Part shown: positions 10,041-21,228 of the stretch, in pieces
Numbering within the stretch: the stretch's first letter is position 1
Layout: each line of letters opens with the position of its first letter
Assembly: GCA_036346405.1 (NCBI GenBank)
Contig: CM070568.1
Span: 35,064,820 to 35,128,819, forward strand
DNA: 64,000 nt
DNA from: Phyllostachys edulis
Taxonomy: Eukaryota; Streptophyta; Magnoliopsida; Poales; Poaceae
Direction: 5' to 3'
The notes under the pieces: generated by a model
Told to the model about the DNA's origin: nothing
Database searches by the model: none
The model's input: only the letters and a program-made list of their open reading frames with translations
Program-made: the position numbers and the translations under genes

Positions 10041-11605
10041 TCAAATATCATCAACATAAATTTGACAAACAAAGAAATCATCATCTAAAACTTTAGTAAA
10101 TAAAGTTGAATCAATTTTCCCGATTTTGAATCCTTTTGAGACTAGAAAATCTCTAAGCCGTTCATACCATGCTCTAGGAGCTTGTTTAAGACCATAGAGT
10201 GCCTTAGAGAATTTATAGACATAATTTGGATTCTTTGGATCTTCAAAACCGGGAGGTTGTTCAACAAAGACAAGTTCGGATATTGTTCCATTTAGGAAAG
10301 CACTTTTAACATCCATTTGAAATAACTTAATATCAAAGTATGATGCAAAAGCAAGTAATATCCGAATTGACTCAAGTCTAGCTACGGGAGTAAATGTTTC
10401 ACCAAAATCCAAACCTTCGACTTATGAGTAACCTTGAGCAACCAATCTTGCTTTGTTTCCTACAACCAAACCGTTTTCATCTTGCTTGTTACTAAAGACC
10501 CATTTAGTATCAATCATGTTGTGTTTCTTGGGTCGATCCACCAATGTCCAAACTTCATTACAGGTGAAGTTGTTGAGTTCTTCATGCATTGCGTTCACCC
10601 AATCCGGATCATCAAGTGATTCTTCTACATGCTTTGGCTCAATAGAAGAGACAAAAGAGTAATGTTCACAAAAAGAAGCAATACAAGAGCGAGTTTGGAC
10701 ACCCTTACTTACATCACCCAATATTTGGTCTATTGGATGGTCTTTTGCAATTGCATTGTGAATTCTTGGTGGTAGGTTGGATGGTTGATCATCTTTATTG
10801 TTATCCTCTTCATTAATTTGGACTTGATTTGTGGAAGAGGTAGGAGGTTCAACTTGGGTGGAAGATGATGGATCGTCCTTAGGCTTGATGTCGCCAATTT
10901 GCATGTTCTTCATGGCTTTTCTTAATGCTTGATCACCTACATCATCCAAATTCTCATGCTCTTCTTGAGAGCCATTAGTTTCATCAAATTGCACATCGTG
11001 CTTTTCTTCAACTAAACTGGAGTTTTTGTTAAAAACACGATAAGCTTTGCTATTTGAAGAATAACCAAGTAAGAAACCAACATCACAACGGCTATCAAAA
11101 TTTTAAAGACAAACACTCTTCTTTAAAATATAACATTTGTAACCAAAAACACGAAAGTAAGAGATGTTCGGTTTTCTTCCAACAAGAAGCTCATAAGAAG
11201 TCTTTTTCAAAAGACGATTTATGGCATGACAAGCGGTGTTAATAGCTTCCACCCAAAAACTATCGGAAGTATTGTACTCATTAAGCATTGTCCTAGCCAT
11301 TTCAATTAATGTACGATTTTTCCTTTCTACAACTCCATTTTGCTCCAGAGTGTAGGTTGTGGAAAGTTCATGCTTTATTCCAAGTTCATCACAAAAGTCT
11401 TCAACTTTAGTATTCTTGAACTCGGAACCATTATCACTACGGATTTTCTTAATTTTGAAATCAAATTCATTTTGAGCCCTTTTTGCAAAACTTTTAAAAA
11501 AGCCGGAGGTTTCACCTTTGTCATTTAGGAAGAATACCCATGTGTACCTAGAGTAATCATCCACAATGACTAAACAATAACTATTACCCCTAATACTCTT
11601 ATAGC
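10041..11605 (-). pseudogene. Copia pol fragment: integrase core to reverse transcriptase
   Basis: One minus-strand frame with two in-frame stops. It opens in the integrase core (CLVIVDDYSRYTWVFFL, then KKIRSDNGSEF, then TLEQNGVVERKNRTL, giving the D-D-E catalytic pattern) and the VFGYKCYILKK region; a stop follows at about 11103. After a linker rich in acidic and polar residues the reverse transcriptase starts (WVFSNKQDENG, KARLVAQGYS), a second stop sits at 10422 where the family usually has Gln, then FGETFTPVARLESIR, QMDVKSAFLNG, QPPGFEDP, ALYGLKQAPRAWY and YVDD. It ends right after YVDD(I), so the thumb and RNase H are missing. The motifs fit the SIRE/Maximus side of copia. Not functional. 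Confidence 0.93.
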
Positions 11606-11623
11606 CGTGACTCCAGTTCCTTT

Positions 11624-13546
11624 TGTTGGACCGAAAAGGCGACTAGAGGGGGGGGGGTGAATAGGAGCACTATCTATTTTTCACTTTGATCGGATTCAAA
11701 CATGATATTGACTCCAATAGCTATGAGAACTATGAAGATCAATATATATAAGCGTAGCGGAAGACTTGTACTGAATCCCCTTCAAACCCCCAAAAGAAAC
11801 GACCAAAAACACAAAAAACAGCCTAATGAACAGTCATGATGAATAGTACCGGTTGTACCGGATGAACGGTGCCAGTTGTACCGAAATTCGATTGTACCGG
11901 ATGAACAGTGTCGGTTCAACCGCAATAAACAGTAAAAACAGGCAAATGAATAGTAAACTGCCTGAAAACGAAATCAAAAATTGACGTAACTTTTGATCCG
12001 TAACTCCAAACTTCACGAAACCTGAAACACACCTTCCTAAGGATGTCAGGAACCTATTCCATGCAACGATCGTGAAGATCCTTGCCAAAGTTCTAACCTT
12101 TTTCCGTTCGAACGAAGGTTGCTCCAAAAACCGAGTCAAAACCAAAATATGATCCAAACACTTGCTCGTGGGTGATTGATGATCAAGATGATCCTAGATG
12201 TATTTCCACATGTCACAGCAAGCTAGATCAAGAGAAGAAACCAAGAGAAAACTCATGAATCAAAGAAAGACTCAAAATCATCAAATAGAGAGAAGGAAAG
12301 CAAAGAGACACATCTTTGAGCAATCTTTCCTTGGATTGATTTGATATGGTATTAGTTTACAGCCACTCTATCAATGGAGGACAAAGACTCAATACATGAG
12401 CACGAAATCAAATCCAACTCTCTATAACCCTAACCTCTAACTATCTTCTCCCTAAGCACAAAAGCAAAACTAGGGTTTTCAAATATGAAAGGGTTGAGAG
12501 GTGCTGGCCAGCACCCTCTCCTATTTATAGTGGAGGCTAAACCTTCTAGAAGATTGAACCCTAATAGGCTCCCGTTAAGGCCCAACACAAACGGGTCACA
12601 CACGCACGTATTTTAAAGCGTTGTCTTCATCTTCTCTTGACATAATCCACTTCTCCATGCACCGTCTTGCGTTGCGGGTTGGCAAAAGGTCACCAAGGTG
12701 ATATTTGGTAAAATTACCAAAATACCCCTTCTCGATCCTTTTGCAAAGACCGAGTCTCATCTTCGTGAAGCACCTCCCATGCTTCGCCACGTGTAGGTTG
12801 ATCCAGCGGCTCTCATCATGTCGGCAAGTCTCTCCCATCCGGCTCCCACCGAAACCACCATGGCACTTGCACCGACCCCCGCGCCGCTTGATCCAACCCG
12901 TCGCACCGAACTGCCCGTTCGGTCCTTTGTCCCTCTTGCACCATGCTTGACTCCATTGACCTCACTTGGCATCCCCAATCGTTCTGGACCTCAGCTCTCC
13001 AAGCTTAGTCCCGATCATCCTCGCCGTTGACCGTCATTGACCTCCAAGCAACCTACACAACAATAGACAATGAAATCGAATCCGGGAACAAGTTCTTCAC
13101 AACTTGACCCACGTTAGTCAAAACATGCATCATGCAACACAAATGCCATGAAACCCATGAACTTGACCTAACCCAAAAACAATTCTCCAAGTTAAACGAA
13201 ACTTAGGATCAGAATCGGTACTACCGCCAAGTAGAGGCCGGTACTACCGCATCACGGTCGTACCGCGCATATACCTACGGTCGTAACGCTTTTCAAGGAA
13301 ATCCGAAACTCTCCAAAAGCATCCTTTTTGGAAAATCCATACCGCTACTCAATCGGTCACACCGGGATGCGGTACTATTGCCCTCTACACGCCGGTACTA
13401 CCGCACTGCGGTCGTACCGTGACTTACACGCCGGTCGGACCGATTATCCTGACACTTGCTGAAAATGCTGTTTCGACAAACCATTAACGACATTGCCAAT
13501 TGTAATATCATCCTAAGATCATGAGCATATCTCCATGATATCCACA
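11624..13546 (-). repeat. Solo LTR, copia type, 1.92 kb
   Basis: Bounded by a perfect 5-bp target duplication CCTTT (11619-11623 and 13547-13551). On the minus strand it starts TGTGGATATCATGG and ends TTCGGTCCAACA. No primer site or internal domain is present. Its left end matches the LTR at 3041. It contains two zones of CGG...CCG-type motifs (11850-11930 and 13215-13450). Minus orientation is inferred from the CCCCC-TCTAGTCG-like end that in SIRE-type elements lies next to the primer site. Confidence 0.85.
13215..13450. repeat. CGG-TNNNA-CCG dyad array, LTR copy 2
   Basis: Six perfect dyads (CGGTACTACCG three times, CGGTCGTACCG twice, CGGTCACACCG once) plus variants within about 235 bp. 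Confidence 0.8.
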
Positions 13547-13712
13547 CCTTTTAACTTGGGAGCTACACCAGCCAAGAGCCCTACACCAGGATCAGGACGA
13601 GGAGCGCCTCAAACTCCAAGTCAAGCCACCCGCAATTCAACACCATCCGCAAGGGGACGACTGAATCATGTTGCAGCAATACAAGCTCAATCAACTTAGC
13701 ATGTCGCACCAG
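13547..13712 (+). pseudogene. Gypsy gag C-terminal fragment
   Basis: Joining across the solo LTR, the plus strand reads TPVPFNLGATPAKSPTPGSG, then RNSTPSARGRLNHVAAIQAQ and a stop. The GRLNHV-x(3)-AQ ending is the usual linker after the zinc knuckle in gypsy gag proteins; the zinc knuckle itself is not present here. About 20 bp of the same frame precede the solo LTR (11600-11623), where the copia fragment ends. A short remnant only; the call rests on one motif. Confidence 0.5.
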
Positions 13713-13792
13713 GTAAGTTTTGGTTAGTTCGGCTTCCGTTTCAATTTTGTCTCACTCAGAAGAGAGTCGTTGGTTCTGTGAGCAAAGCCCGT

Positions 13793-14050
13793 CACTACTA
13801 CAGAAAAGGCCTTCACAGACAGTTCAAAAACGCCATCACAGACGGTTTCGTGAGCCGTCTGAGTTTATGGGTCAGTAATACATGAGGTCATCACGCATAG
13901 CGGTTTTGCTCAGCATAATACATAATATCACAGATGGTTATTAACTCAAAACCGTCTGTGATAGTCGACTATCACAGATGGTTTGTAGATGAAACCGTCT
14001 GTGATAGTAGACAATCATAGACGATTTGTAGATGAAACCGTCTGTGATAT
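13793..14050. repeat. CACTA terminal inverted repeat and subterminal motif block
   Basis: CACTACTACAGAAAAGGCC followed by at least eight copies, in both orientations, of (T)CACAGACGGTT / AACCGTCTGTGA. Such blocks bind the element's own transposase-associated proteins in En/Spm. Confidence 0.9.
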
Positions 14051-14277
14051 TCTTTTGCATTGCTAAATCTATTTCTGTTTATTGGCTAGCCTCAGGAAAT
14101 GCTAGCCATGCCCTCTGAAACAAGCACATCCAATTCGCATTCATTTCGTATAAGCACATCAAATTCGCATTCATTTCGAAACAAGCACATCCAATTCACA
14201 AATCAATTAACTAAAATTAACCATTAATGTACATTTTACACACATGTTCCATTAAGTTCAATTTATCACAATCAAGT

Positions 14278-16735
14278 TCAATCTACACAGTGGAGACTCC
14301 CATCTGGATCTATGACCTGACTGTTTAGGAATGACGCAAGGTGTGATCGAACTCTCATGATTTCGCTCTGTTCCAACGCAGTTTCGTCGATGGTCACAAC
14401 CTGTCGATAGGAAGATTAAATTTGTGCTTATATAAATTGGTAAGTATATATGAAATAATTGTTGCAAGATTGACAAACCTGAGGATCATTGATGATCGCG
14501 GAACCGATGAGTAGTTCCATGTTGTGACAAACATAGTATCCACAGACGCTATGACCGACGCAATTGGTGGCACTGCAAAAATAGAATTGGTTAGTTCGAG
14601 AGGCATTACTACGAAGTATTATATAGGATTAATGTGTACTAGCTAGTGAGTACCGGGAAAGTTAAATCGTGATGCAGCAACCTTCCCCTGCAATACCCTC
14701 CTGTAGCATTTAACACGTCGAACATCCTATGTGACTCCAAGAAGTTAGCCTTAGCCATTGCAAAGGAAGAAAAGACTACAATAGAGTTTCTATGGAGGAA
14801 ATGTGTTTACCTGTTGATTAAATTCCGGATAACTGTGAAGTTGTGATTGGACCTCTTTAGGGAATCTATGTATATTACCTATTTCTGTTTTGGTATAATT
14901 ACAATTAGAATCCAGTGGAAGCTACACAGGTATGTCAGCATGGTCATTAAACCTAAGTTCGTGTTGCTTATAAAGTACAAATCAATAAGTATAGCCAGTA
15001 GTGCAACACTTACTCCTGGATGTAGGGCAAAAGTATGTATTCCGTGTTGCGGTGAGCCCGGAAAAACTCTATAACGTAATCCTCGACGAATCTTGCATTC
15101 GGCTTGATGCTTTGCTCGGAGACCACGTGTGGGTCGAGGAAACTTACCGGTGATTTCCTTCTTCCGGCTTCATACATCATGTATCTATATACAAAAGCAA
15201 GGAGTTATATATAACATTTATCGGTATTACACGAACATTGACCGAGATTGTACACACTTACAGTGTCCAGCATCCTATGAGTGAGACGTCGAGCTCGTCG
15301 AGGTTGAAGAGATAGAACAAGTCATCGAAGGTCACCGTGAAGACACAGTCTTGATGCTCGTGGTTAAAATGATCCTTCTTGAACTTGACAGTGACACCCG
15401 AGCGTCGCTGATCAGCCGGCTTGTTGGATTGTTCCATGTACCATGTATGCAATGCCGTGCAAGCCGGTCCTAGGGTAGGGCTGTCTAACCTCTCGACCAA
15501 TGGCTCGCCTAGCACGAATTTTCGGGCCAACGGCAAGAAGGGGATATCAGGACAGGAGTCGACCGTCTTCGATTTGCCCTTGCTGCCTGCTTTGTATAGG
15601 TCGACTTCACAAGAGTCGACTAAGCACGAGATGTAGATGCATGTGATGCACCGGCCCTTCTTGTGTGTCGGTCTGAGTAGCCGGTCGATCGACTCCGTGG
15701 ACTTGATACCGCTGCAGGACATTCCCGTGAAGTTGACACCAGAGCAGGTAGCTCCAGGCAGATGTCCACCTTGGGCCACTAGATGAATGTTCCAATGGCT
15801 TGCCCTAGAGTCATGACCTCGTCGTTTGGGGGAATATGCAATGATCGAATTCCTCAAATTGGCACAAACACCGCCCACATTCACTTTTGCGAAACCAGGA
15901 GTAATTGTTGCACCATGCACCAAAGCCCCAGCACCAGATGGATACACCTGGCCCCAAGCAACATCTAGGGCAACAGAGGCATATCTCACTTGGAGCTTGC
16001 ACTTTATAGCCACCTACATAACAATACAAAATTAGCTACTCCAACAGGCCTATCAATGGATCGAGCATTCCAGAGATAATAATTATTACCTGGATGTCAT
16101 TGACGGGAAATCTGCCGTCACCTATTGGGGTAGGGTTAGGGTTGGACGCGCAGCTACTCAAAAGTTTGGGGGGGGGGGCTGGCTAGCACAGTAGGGTCAG
16201 GGGCTTGCAACTGATTTGGGAGTTGCAATTCCCTAATCCTTTCCTCAAAGGTCTCCATCTGCCATTGCTAGGCAGCTCTGATCTCACCTCTGATGGATTC
16301 AGTGATCTCATCTCTGATGGATTCAGTGAGCTCATCTCTGAGGAATTGACGAATCTCCTCATGTAGCTTTGCATCGCGCTCGGCTTTGGCTCTCTTCCTA
16401 CTCCGGTACGATCCGGAGTCCGCTTGGAACCATTTTTGCCATGTAACATAAACACCAGCGCCTCTCGTGCGACCCGGATGCTCATTGTTTCCTAGGGCCT
16501 CGGAGAGTATATCTTTCTCCCTGTCTGCCTGGAATGAGCCTTGGGAAGATTGTGCACTCAGCGTTACCTGCAATAGGGAGGCGCGCCGAGCTAGAGGAGG
16601 AGGCGGCGTCGACGAGATCGGGGGAGGAGTCGCGCCGGGCTTGAGGAGGCGGCGTCGAGGATGGTGGCGACGGGCTCGGGCGAGGAAGGAGCGAGGAGTT
16701 GAGAAACTTAATCGTTTGAGTGGTGGGCGCGGCAA
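14278..16735 (-). pseudogene. CACTA second gene: Ulp1 (C48)-like protease protein
   Basis: A multi-exon minus-strand gene. Exon 1 starts MPRPPLKRLSF, runs through an Arg/Pro-rich leader (possible intron at a CAG/GTAACG donor) to GVYVTWQKWFQADSGSYRSRKR and a charged helix with three near-repeats of the DELTES/DEITES type; a TAG at 16268-16270 interrupts it, after which the same frame continues to a donor near 16091. The next exon (about 16016-15258) covers KCKLQVRYASVALDVAWG to FDDLFYLFNLDELDVSLIGCW. Further exons encode MMYEAGRRKSPVSFLDPHVV (about 15185-15050), LHSYPEF (about 14840), HRMFDVLNATGGYC (about 14750) and GHSVCGYYVCHNMELLIGS (about 14575-14480), which carries the catalytic Cys of the Ulp1-like fold. 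It ends at 14278. Similar genes accompany transposase in many grass CACTA elements; their role is unclear. Confidence 0.82.
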
Positions 16736-16766
16736 ACCCTAGATTCCGAATGTAAATAGGGATGGA

Positions 16767-16934
16767 CATCACAGACGGTTCTAAATTAGAACCGCTCAGG
16801 ATATATATATCCTGAGCGGTTCTAAAGTAGAACCGCTCGTGATATGTGATGTATCACAGACGGTTCCAATTAACAACCGTCTGTGATATATTGTATCACA
16901 GACGGTTTTTACCAAGGAACCGTCTGTGATATAT
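16767..16934. repeat. Internal block of CACTA subterminal motifs
   Basis: Lies between the two CACTA genes, upstream of the Ulp1-like gene. It holds paired motifs of two flavours, CACAGACGGTT and GAGCGGTTCT, arranged as hairpins, including a perfect 36-bp palindrome at 16788-16823 centred on an AT run. Confidence 0.9.
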
Positions 16935-17175
16935 TATTTTGTATTGGTTAATCTAGATCTGTTTATGGGCTAGCCTCAGGAAATGCTAGCCATGCCCTCT
17001 GAAACAAGCAGAAAAGACAACAAGTACATGTATATACATCCAATTCACATTCATTTGAGAAACAATCACATCCATTTCACAGTACAAATCAATTAATTAA
17101 CTCAAATGAACTAAAACTAACCATTCATCAGAACGTACATATATATACACACATTGTTCAATTAATTTTTAAAAA

Positions 17176-19230
17176 TTAGCCCTTCATGATGATCGACGCG
17201 TATGTAGCTAGTTTCGTCACGTTCTTCTTCCTCGACCTTATGCCGTTTTCGAAAGGAGGCAACTCGTCAAATTGATTGTATTCTTCCTCGTCCACTACAA
17301 TCTCAACTCCGACAATCCTCCTTTTTCCATGAAGAACTACGTGGCGCTTCTTATTTGATGGCTCGGTAACATAGAAGACTTGAACAACTTGGTTAGCCAG
17401 TACGAATGGTTCGTCTTTGTATCCGACACGTTCGAGGTCCACGGTAGTGACACCGTACTTGTCGACCTTCACCTGTGGGAGATGGACCCAACGGCACCGA
17501 AATAGGGGGATCTTGAAAAGAATGTAGTCGAGCTCCCATATCTCCTCTATTTGCCCATAGTAGGAGCTCCTCAGCCCATCGGTACGGAATGTATCTATGC
17601 AGACACCGCTATTCTGGTTAGTGCTTTTTATATCCTGAGCCTGTCACAACGGTAAATGTTGGCCCTTTTTCCAACCATGTCAGCATATCACTTGACGAGC
17701 TCCTAGCGAGTCGCTCCTTCAACCATTGGTTGAACCGTCTGTTGTGTTGTCTCGTGATCCAAACATCCGGCCGCACTGGATTTTGTGGCCGAAGCACGTC
17801 CTTGTGCTGGTTAATATACGGGAACACTTTAGTCATGTGTTGCAAGACTGTGAAATGAGCTTGAGCATACGCATCCATATCTGGAGTGATTGCTTTCCTT
17901 CCGATGGTCCCGATACCCTCGAGCCTCCCCTCATGGAGAGATCGAGGCACACCTATCGGTTCAACCTGAGCCATGTAATCGACGCAGAACTCAATGACCT
18001 CTTCGGTTGCATAACTTTCGACGATGCTGCCCTCTGGCCGAGATCGATTCTGTACACAGGACTTGAGAATTCCTATGAACCTCTCGAACAGGTGCATGCT
18101 ACGTAGGAATACGGGCCCGCACATCTTTATCTCCCTCACAATATGAACAATGAGATGGACCATGATATCGAAAAATGACGGAGGGAAATACATCTCAAGA
18201 TCACATAGAGTCGTCACCACCTCGTCCTGCAGAGCATCTAGTCCTTCGGGATCGATGACCTTCTGAGCAATTGTGTTAAAGAGATAACATAGCCTCATGA
18301 TTGTCTCTCGGACCTTGATTGGTAAAATACTTCTAATTGCAACAGGGAGCATTTGTGTCGTCAACACATGACAATCATGAGACTTCATGCCAATTAACTT
18401 CAAATCTTCCATCGAAACAAGTTTCTTCATATTGGCAGAGTAACCGGACGGAACTTTCACACCATGCAAGCACCAGCACAGTTCGGTTCTCTCGGCCTTG
18501 GATAGAGTGTAACAAGTAGGGGGAATGTACGTTCGTCCTTTATCAGTCTTTGTTGGTGCTAACTCAGGTCTGATGTCCATATCAACCAAGTCAAGCCGTG
18601 CGTTGATACCATCCTTTGTTTTGTCACGAATGTTCAGTAAGAGACCAATCAAACTGTCACATATATTCTTCTCTACGTGCATGACATCGATGCAGTGGCG
18701 AACTTCTAGGTGCTCTCAATAAGGTAAGTCCCAAAATAGTGATCTCTTCTTCCACATGTTCTTCCTACGGGTCCTCGATTTACATCCCTTTCCGAGCACA
18801 ACATCTAAATCCTTAACCATATCATAGACCTTTTTTCCGCTTAAATGCCTTGAAGCTGAACTGTCCTCCTTCTCTCCGTCGAATTGTTTCTTCATCCTGC
18901 GGTATGGGTGAGCCCTCCGAAGGAACCTACGATGACGCATGTACACGGTTTTGCGTGAGTGATTCAGCCACACACTCTTGGTATCATTCAAGCAGTGAGT
19001 ACATGCTTTGGCCCCTTTTGTACTCTGACCCGACAGATTAGCAAGGGCAGGATAATCATTTATGGTGTAGAATAACAAGGAACGTAAAGTGAAGTACTCT
19101 CGTTTGTACGCATCCCATATCTGTACCCCTTCAATCCACAGTATTTTTAGATCTTCCATCAATGGTGCTAGGTACACATCAATATCATTCCCAGGTTGCT
19201 TCGGCCCTTGGATAAGTATCGACAACAAAA
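17176..19230 (-). pseudogene. CACTA transposase (TNPD/Transposase_21 type), N-terminally truncated
   Basis: Minus-strand order: the Transposase_21 region (GPKQPGNDIDVYLAPLMEDLK, then FTINDYPALANLSGQS-like text, the CTHC zinc-type residues, RRFLRRAHPYRR), an in-frame TGA at 18716 where the family has Trp, HCIDVMHVEKNICDSLIG, then the DUF4218 region (18682-17618: SHDCHVLTTQMLPVAIR, CDLEMYFPPSFFD, LHLFERF-like, VEPIGVPRSLHEGR). A frameshift, apparently a small deletion, follows near 17620, and the DUF4216 end (YYGQIEEIWELDY to DEPFVLANQVVQVFYV) closes at 17176. The N-terminal part including the first catalytic region is gone. A reading frame that starts left of 19255 borrows its first residues from gypsy A. 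Transposase cuts at the CACTA ends; this copy cannot. Confidence 0.93.
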
Positions 19231-20109
19231 GAGTGCAGGATAGAAGCTGCCTCAACCAACATTACTGGAACTCGGTGTATGACGAGGTCAGCAACGTGAT
19301 TAAGTCAGCACCGACGGAAGGTAGTGGGTGGAGAAATTAATTCACATAACCTGGAAAACGTTTTGTATTCTGAACTCGAACCCGCATCAAAGGAAATGCA
19401 GGGGACCCGACTCATTTAGAGCTCAGAATGACTATGGGTAAAGTGGTACAAAGCCTGCGCAGTGCTATATCAAATCATGAATTCATGCCAGTCTCCTGGA
19501 TTGGAGTCTACGGGAATCGTCGGGGGTCTTTCTTCTCTCCGAGTAATAAGTAGCGTTTTCAGTATTAAAATTTGCCACCTAATGTTTTAATAACTTATTT
19601 TCAGAATGAGATGACTTAGAAAATGTGATAACAACTAGAGATAGTCATCCAATGCATTCTTTGCTATTAATGCTTGCTGAGTACACTCGTGTACTCAACC
19701 TTGTTAGTATTCTCCTTTGTAGATCCTAGTCCGGCTCGGGGACCATCTCGAGTGGGACGAAGGACTTGCAGGTACCGATGCAACCACAGGAGGAGAAGGA
19801 GCTGACTACGAGGACCAGGGCGAGATGGGTGCCATTTTGGCGCATGGGATGATTAGGCGGCCGAGACTTCAGGGCTTACGAGAGAGGCAGAGAAGCTCCT
19901 TTGGTAGCCGTATAATGCTTGTACTAAGAACCATAGCCTTGCGTGGCTATTACTGGAATAAAAAGGTACAATTTCTATCTTATTGTTCTGCTGTATAACC
20001 CTGATAAAGGCTTACTATTCGTTGGAGCAGTGTTCTACTGAGCAAACAAATAGTAATCCGTATGCCTAAGTGTGATTACCCTTGGGGTAATGACACGGGG
20101 CGTCACAGT

Positions 20110-20121
20110 TGGTATCAGAGC
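20110..20121 (+). promoter_or_regulatory. Primer-binding site of gypsy A
   Basis: TGGTATCAGAGC, two bases after the LTR end; complementary to the 3' end of initiator Met tRNA. Confidence 0.92.
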
Positions 20122-21228
20122 AATAGGTTCGGGCCACGCTAATAAAATAGAAACTGTAGCAAGAACTTAGGTGTGCTTTTCTCGCTTGCTATACTGCACT
20201 AATTACTCTATTAACTCTCATCACAATATCAATTTCTATTCCCATCCGATCTCAAAAGTATTATGTTAAAAGGCTCATCCTTCCTTAAAGTGATAGCCTG
20301 CTAACGTAGAACCATCCCTTCGTAGGAGGTTTAGGTTCAGTCTCCCGACCGAGAGAGTACGGGGGGAACGTGTGCTTCGTCATAAGATTCATGTCGTTAA
20401 TTCTTGCTAAATAACCTGTCAGGCTAGCAATTCAACCTAGGATAGAAGATTTGCGATTTCAGGTGTTGGGGTATCAATATAAGATCTGAAGTTGCATGCC
20501 GGGGTTAGAGGCATGTAGTAGAATTCTGGTATGGACCTGCTTTTCCAATTTTTGGACAAGTCTGGACCATACCCTTTAGCTTTCTCATCTTTTCATCTTT
20601 ATAACCAAATTGACCCGTCAGCACCTCAAGTAAATCTGTAACTACTTAAAGAGAATAAAAATAATGGATGACGGTGTAAAAAGATGTCTTATCCCATTTC
20701 TGCACTTCAATTTTCCCGGACGAGTGGTCCGTGGCACTCCGAGCGTGTAGCTCTGGCGTACCCAGGAGCGAAGTCTTGGGCGTACTCAGGAATGAGCCCT
20801 GAGCGTTTCCCAACACGTAGTTGAGCGGTCTCGAGAACGGGATCTCGAGCGTACCTGGGCGCGTGGATCCAGGGTAGTGTAGTTTGCACTCAGAGGCAAG
20901 CTCTGAGCGGTTCCAAACACGTGGTTTGGGCGATCTTGAGAACGGGATCTCAAGCGTGACTGAGCACGAGAGACTCAGGTAGTGTAGGATTTGGATCTTT
21001 TTGCCTTTCTGTGTTTCTTGGTGTTATTTGACTATCGGTGTATGGCTTAATCCAACCAACCCGCGGCGTAACTCTGTCAGATAAATATAATACCTTCTCC
21101 TCTGCCACAAGCTATTGCTGAATCGTGAAGAACTAATAACAATTAACTGCAAGATTATCTAAAATTTGCTAATGACCCGAAGTATAGCAACTAATGCAAC
21201 TCTCTCTTAACATCTTCTTCCCCACAGT

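Larger units (their letters stand above)
9441..19230. other. Composite 9.8-kb insert inside the 5' LTR of gypsy A
   Basis: It consists, left to right, of an LTR end, a copia pol fragment (minus), a gypsy gag fragment (plus) split by a solo LTR, and a CACTA element cut off inside its transposase. At the two junctions the gypsy LTR is complete: left side ends GTGTTG, right side starts GAGTGC, and the intact 3' LTR reads GTGTTGAGTGC. So at most one base is shared and none is lost. No target duplication fits either a retrotransposon or CACTA insertion. Either several elements were inserted and the right side was later deleted to this point, or the block is repair filler or an assembly join. Confidence 0.75.
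13793..19230 (-). mobile_element. CACTA (En/Spm) transposon, truncated, two genes
   Basis: The left end CACTACTACAGAAAAGG is a canonical CACTA terminus followed by a block of short inverted CACAGACGG-type motifs. Two minus-strand genes follow: an Ulp1-protease-like gene (14278-16735) and a Transposase_21-type transposase (17176-19230), separated by a second motif block. The right end is missing: the transposase is cut at 19230, where gypsy A sequence resumes. The texts just right of both motif blocks are alike (GCTAGCCTCAGGAAATGCTAGCC at about 14090 and 16970), so the 3' untranslated ends of both genes are related. Immobile as it stands. Confidence 0.9.
5259..20107 (+). repeat. 5' LTR of gypsy A (parts 5259-9440 and 19231-20107)
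   Basis: Colinear with the 3' LTR except for the insert at 9441-19230. Left part stops after GTGGAGTGTTG and the right part starts GAGTGCAGGATAG; the 3' LTR reads straight through this join near 27490. The LTR holds a C-rich, G-poor zone (about 5880-6650), a GA microsatellite, a G-rich zone (about 7320-8150), an AT-rich zone, and near its 3' end the GAGTACACTCGTGTACTCAA hairpin typical of long gypsy LTRs. Long open frames inside it recur in the 3' LTR only because the LTRs are nearly identical. Confidence 0.9.

Noticed and set aside
9441..19230. Helitron as the agent of the seamless 9.8-kb insertion
   Set aside because: Helitrons insert between A and T and end in CTRR after a hairpin; neither the site nor the ends of this block fit in either orientation.
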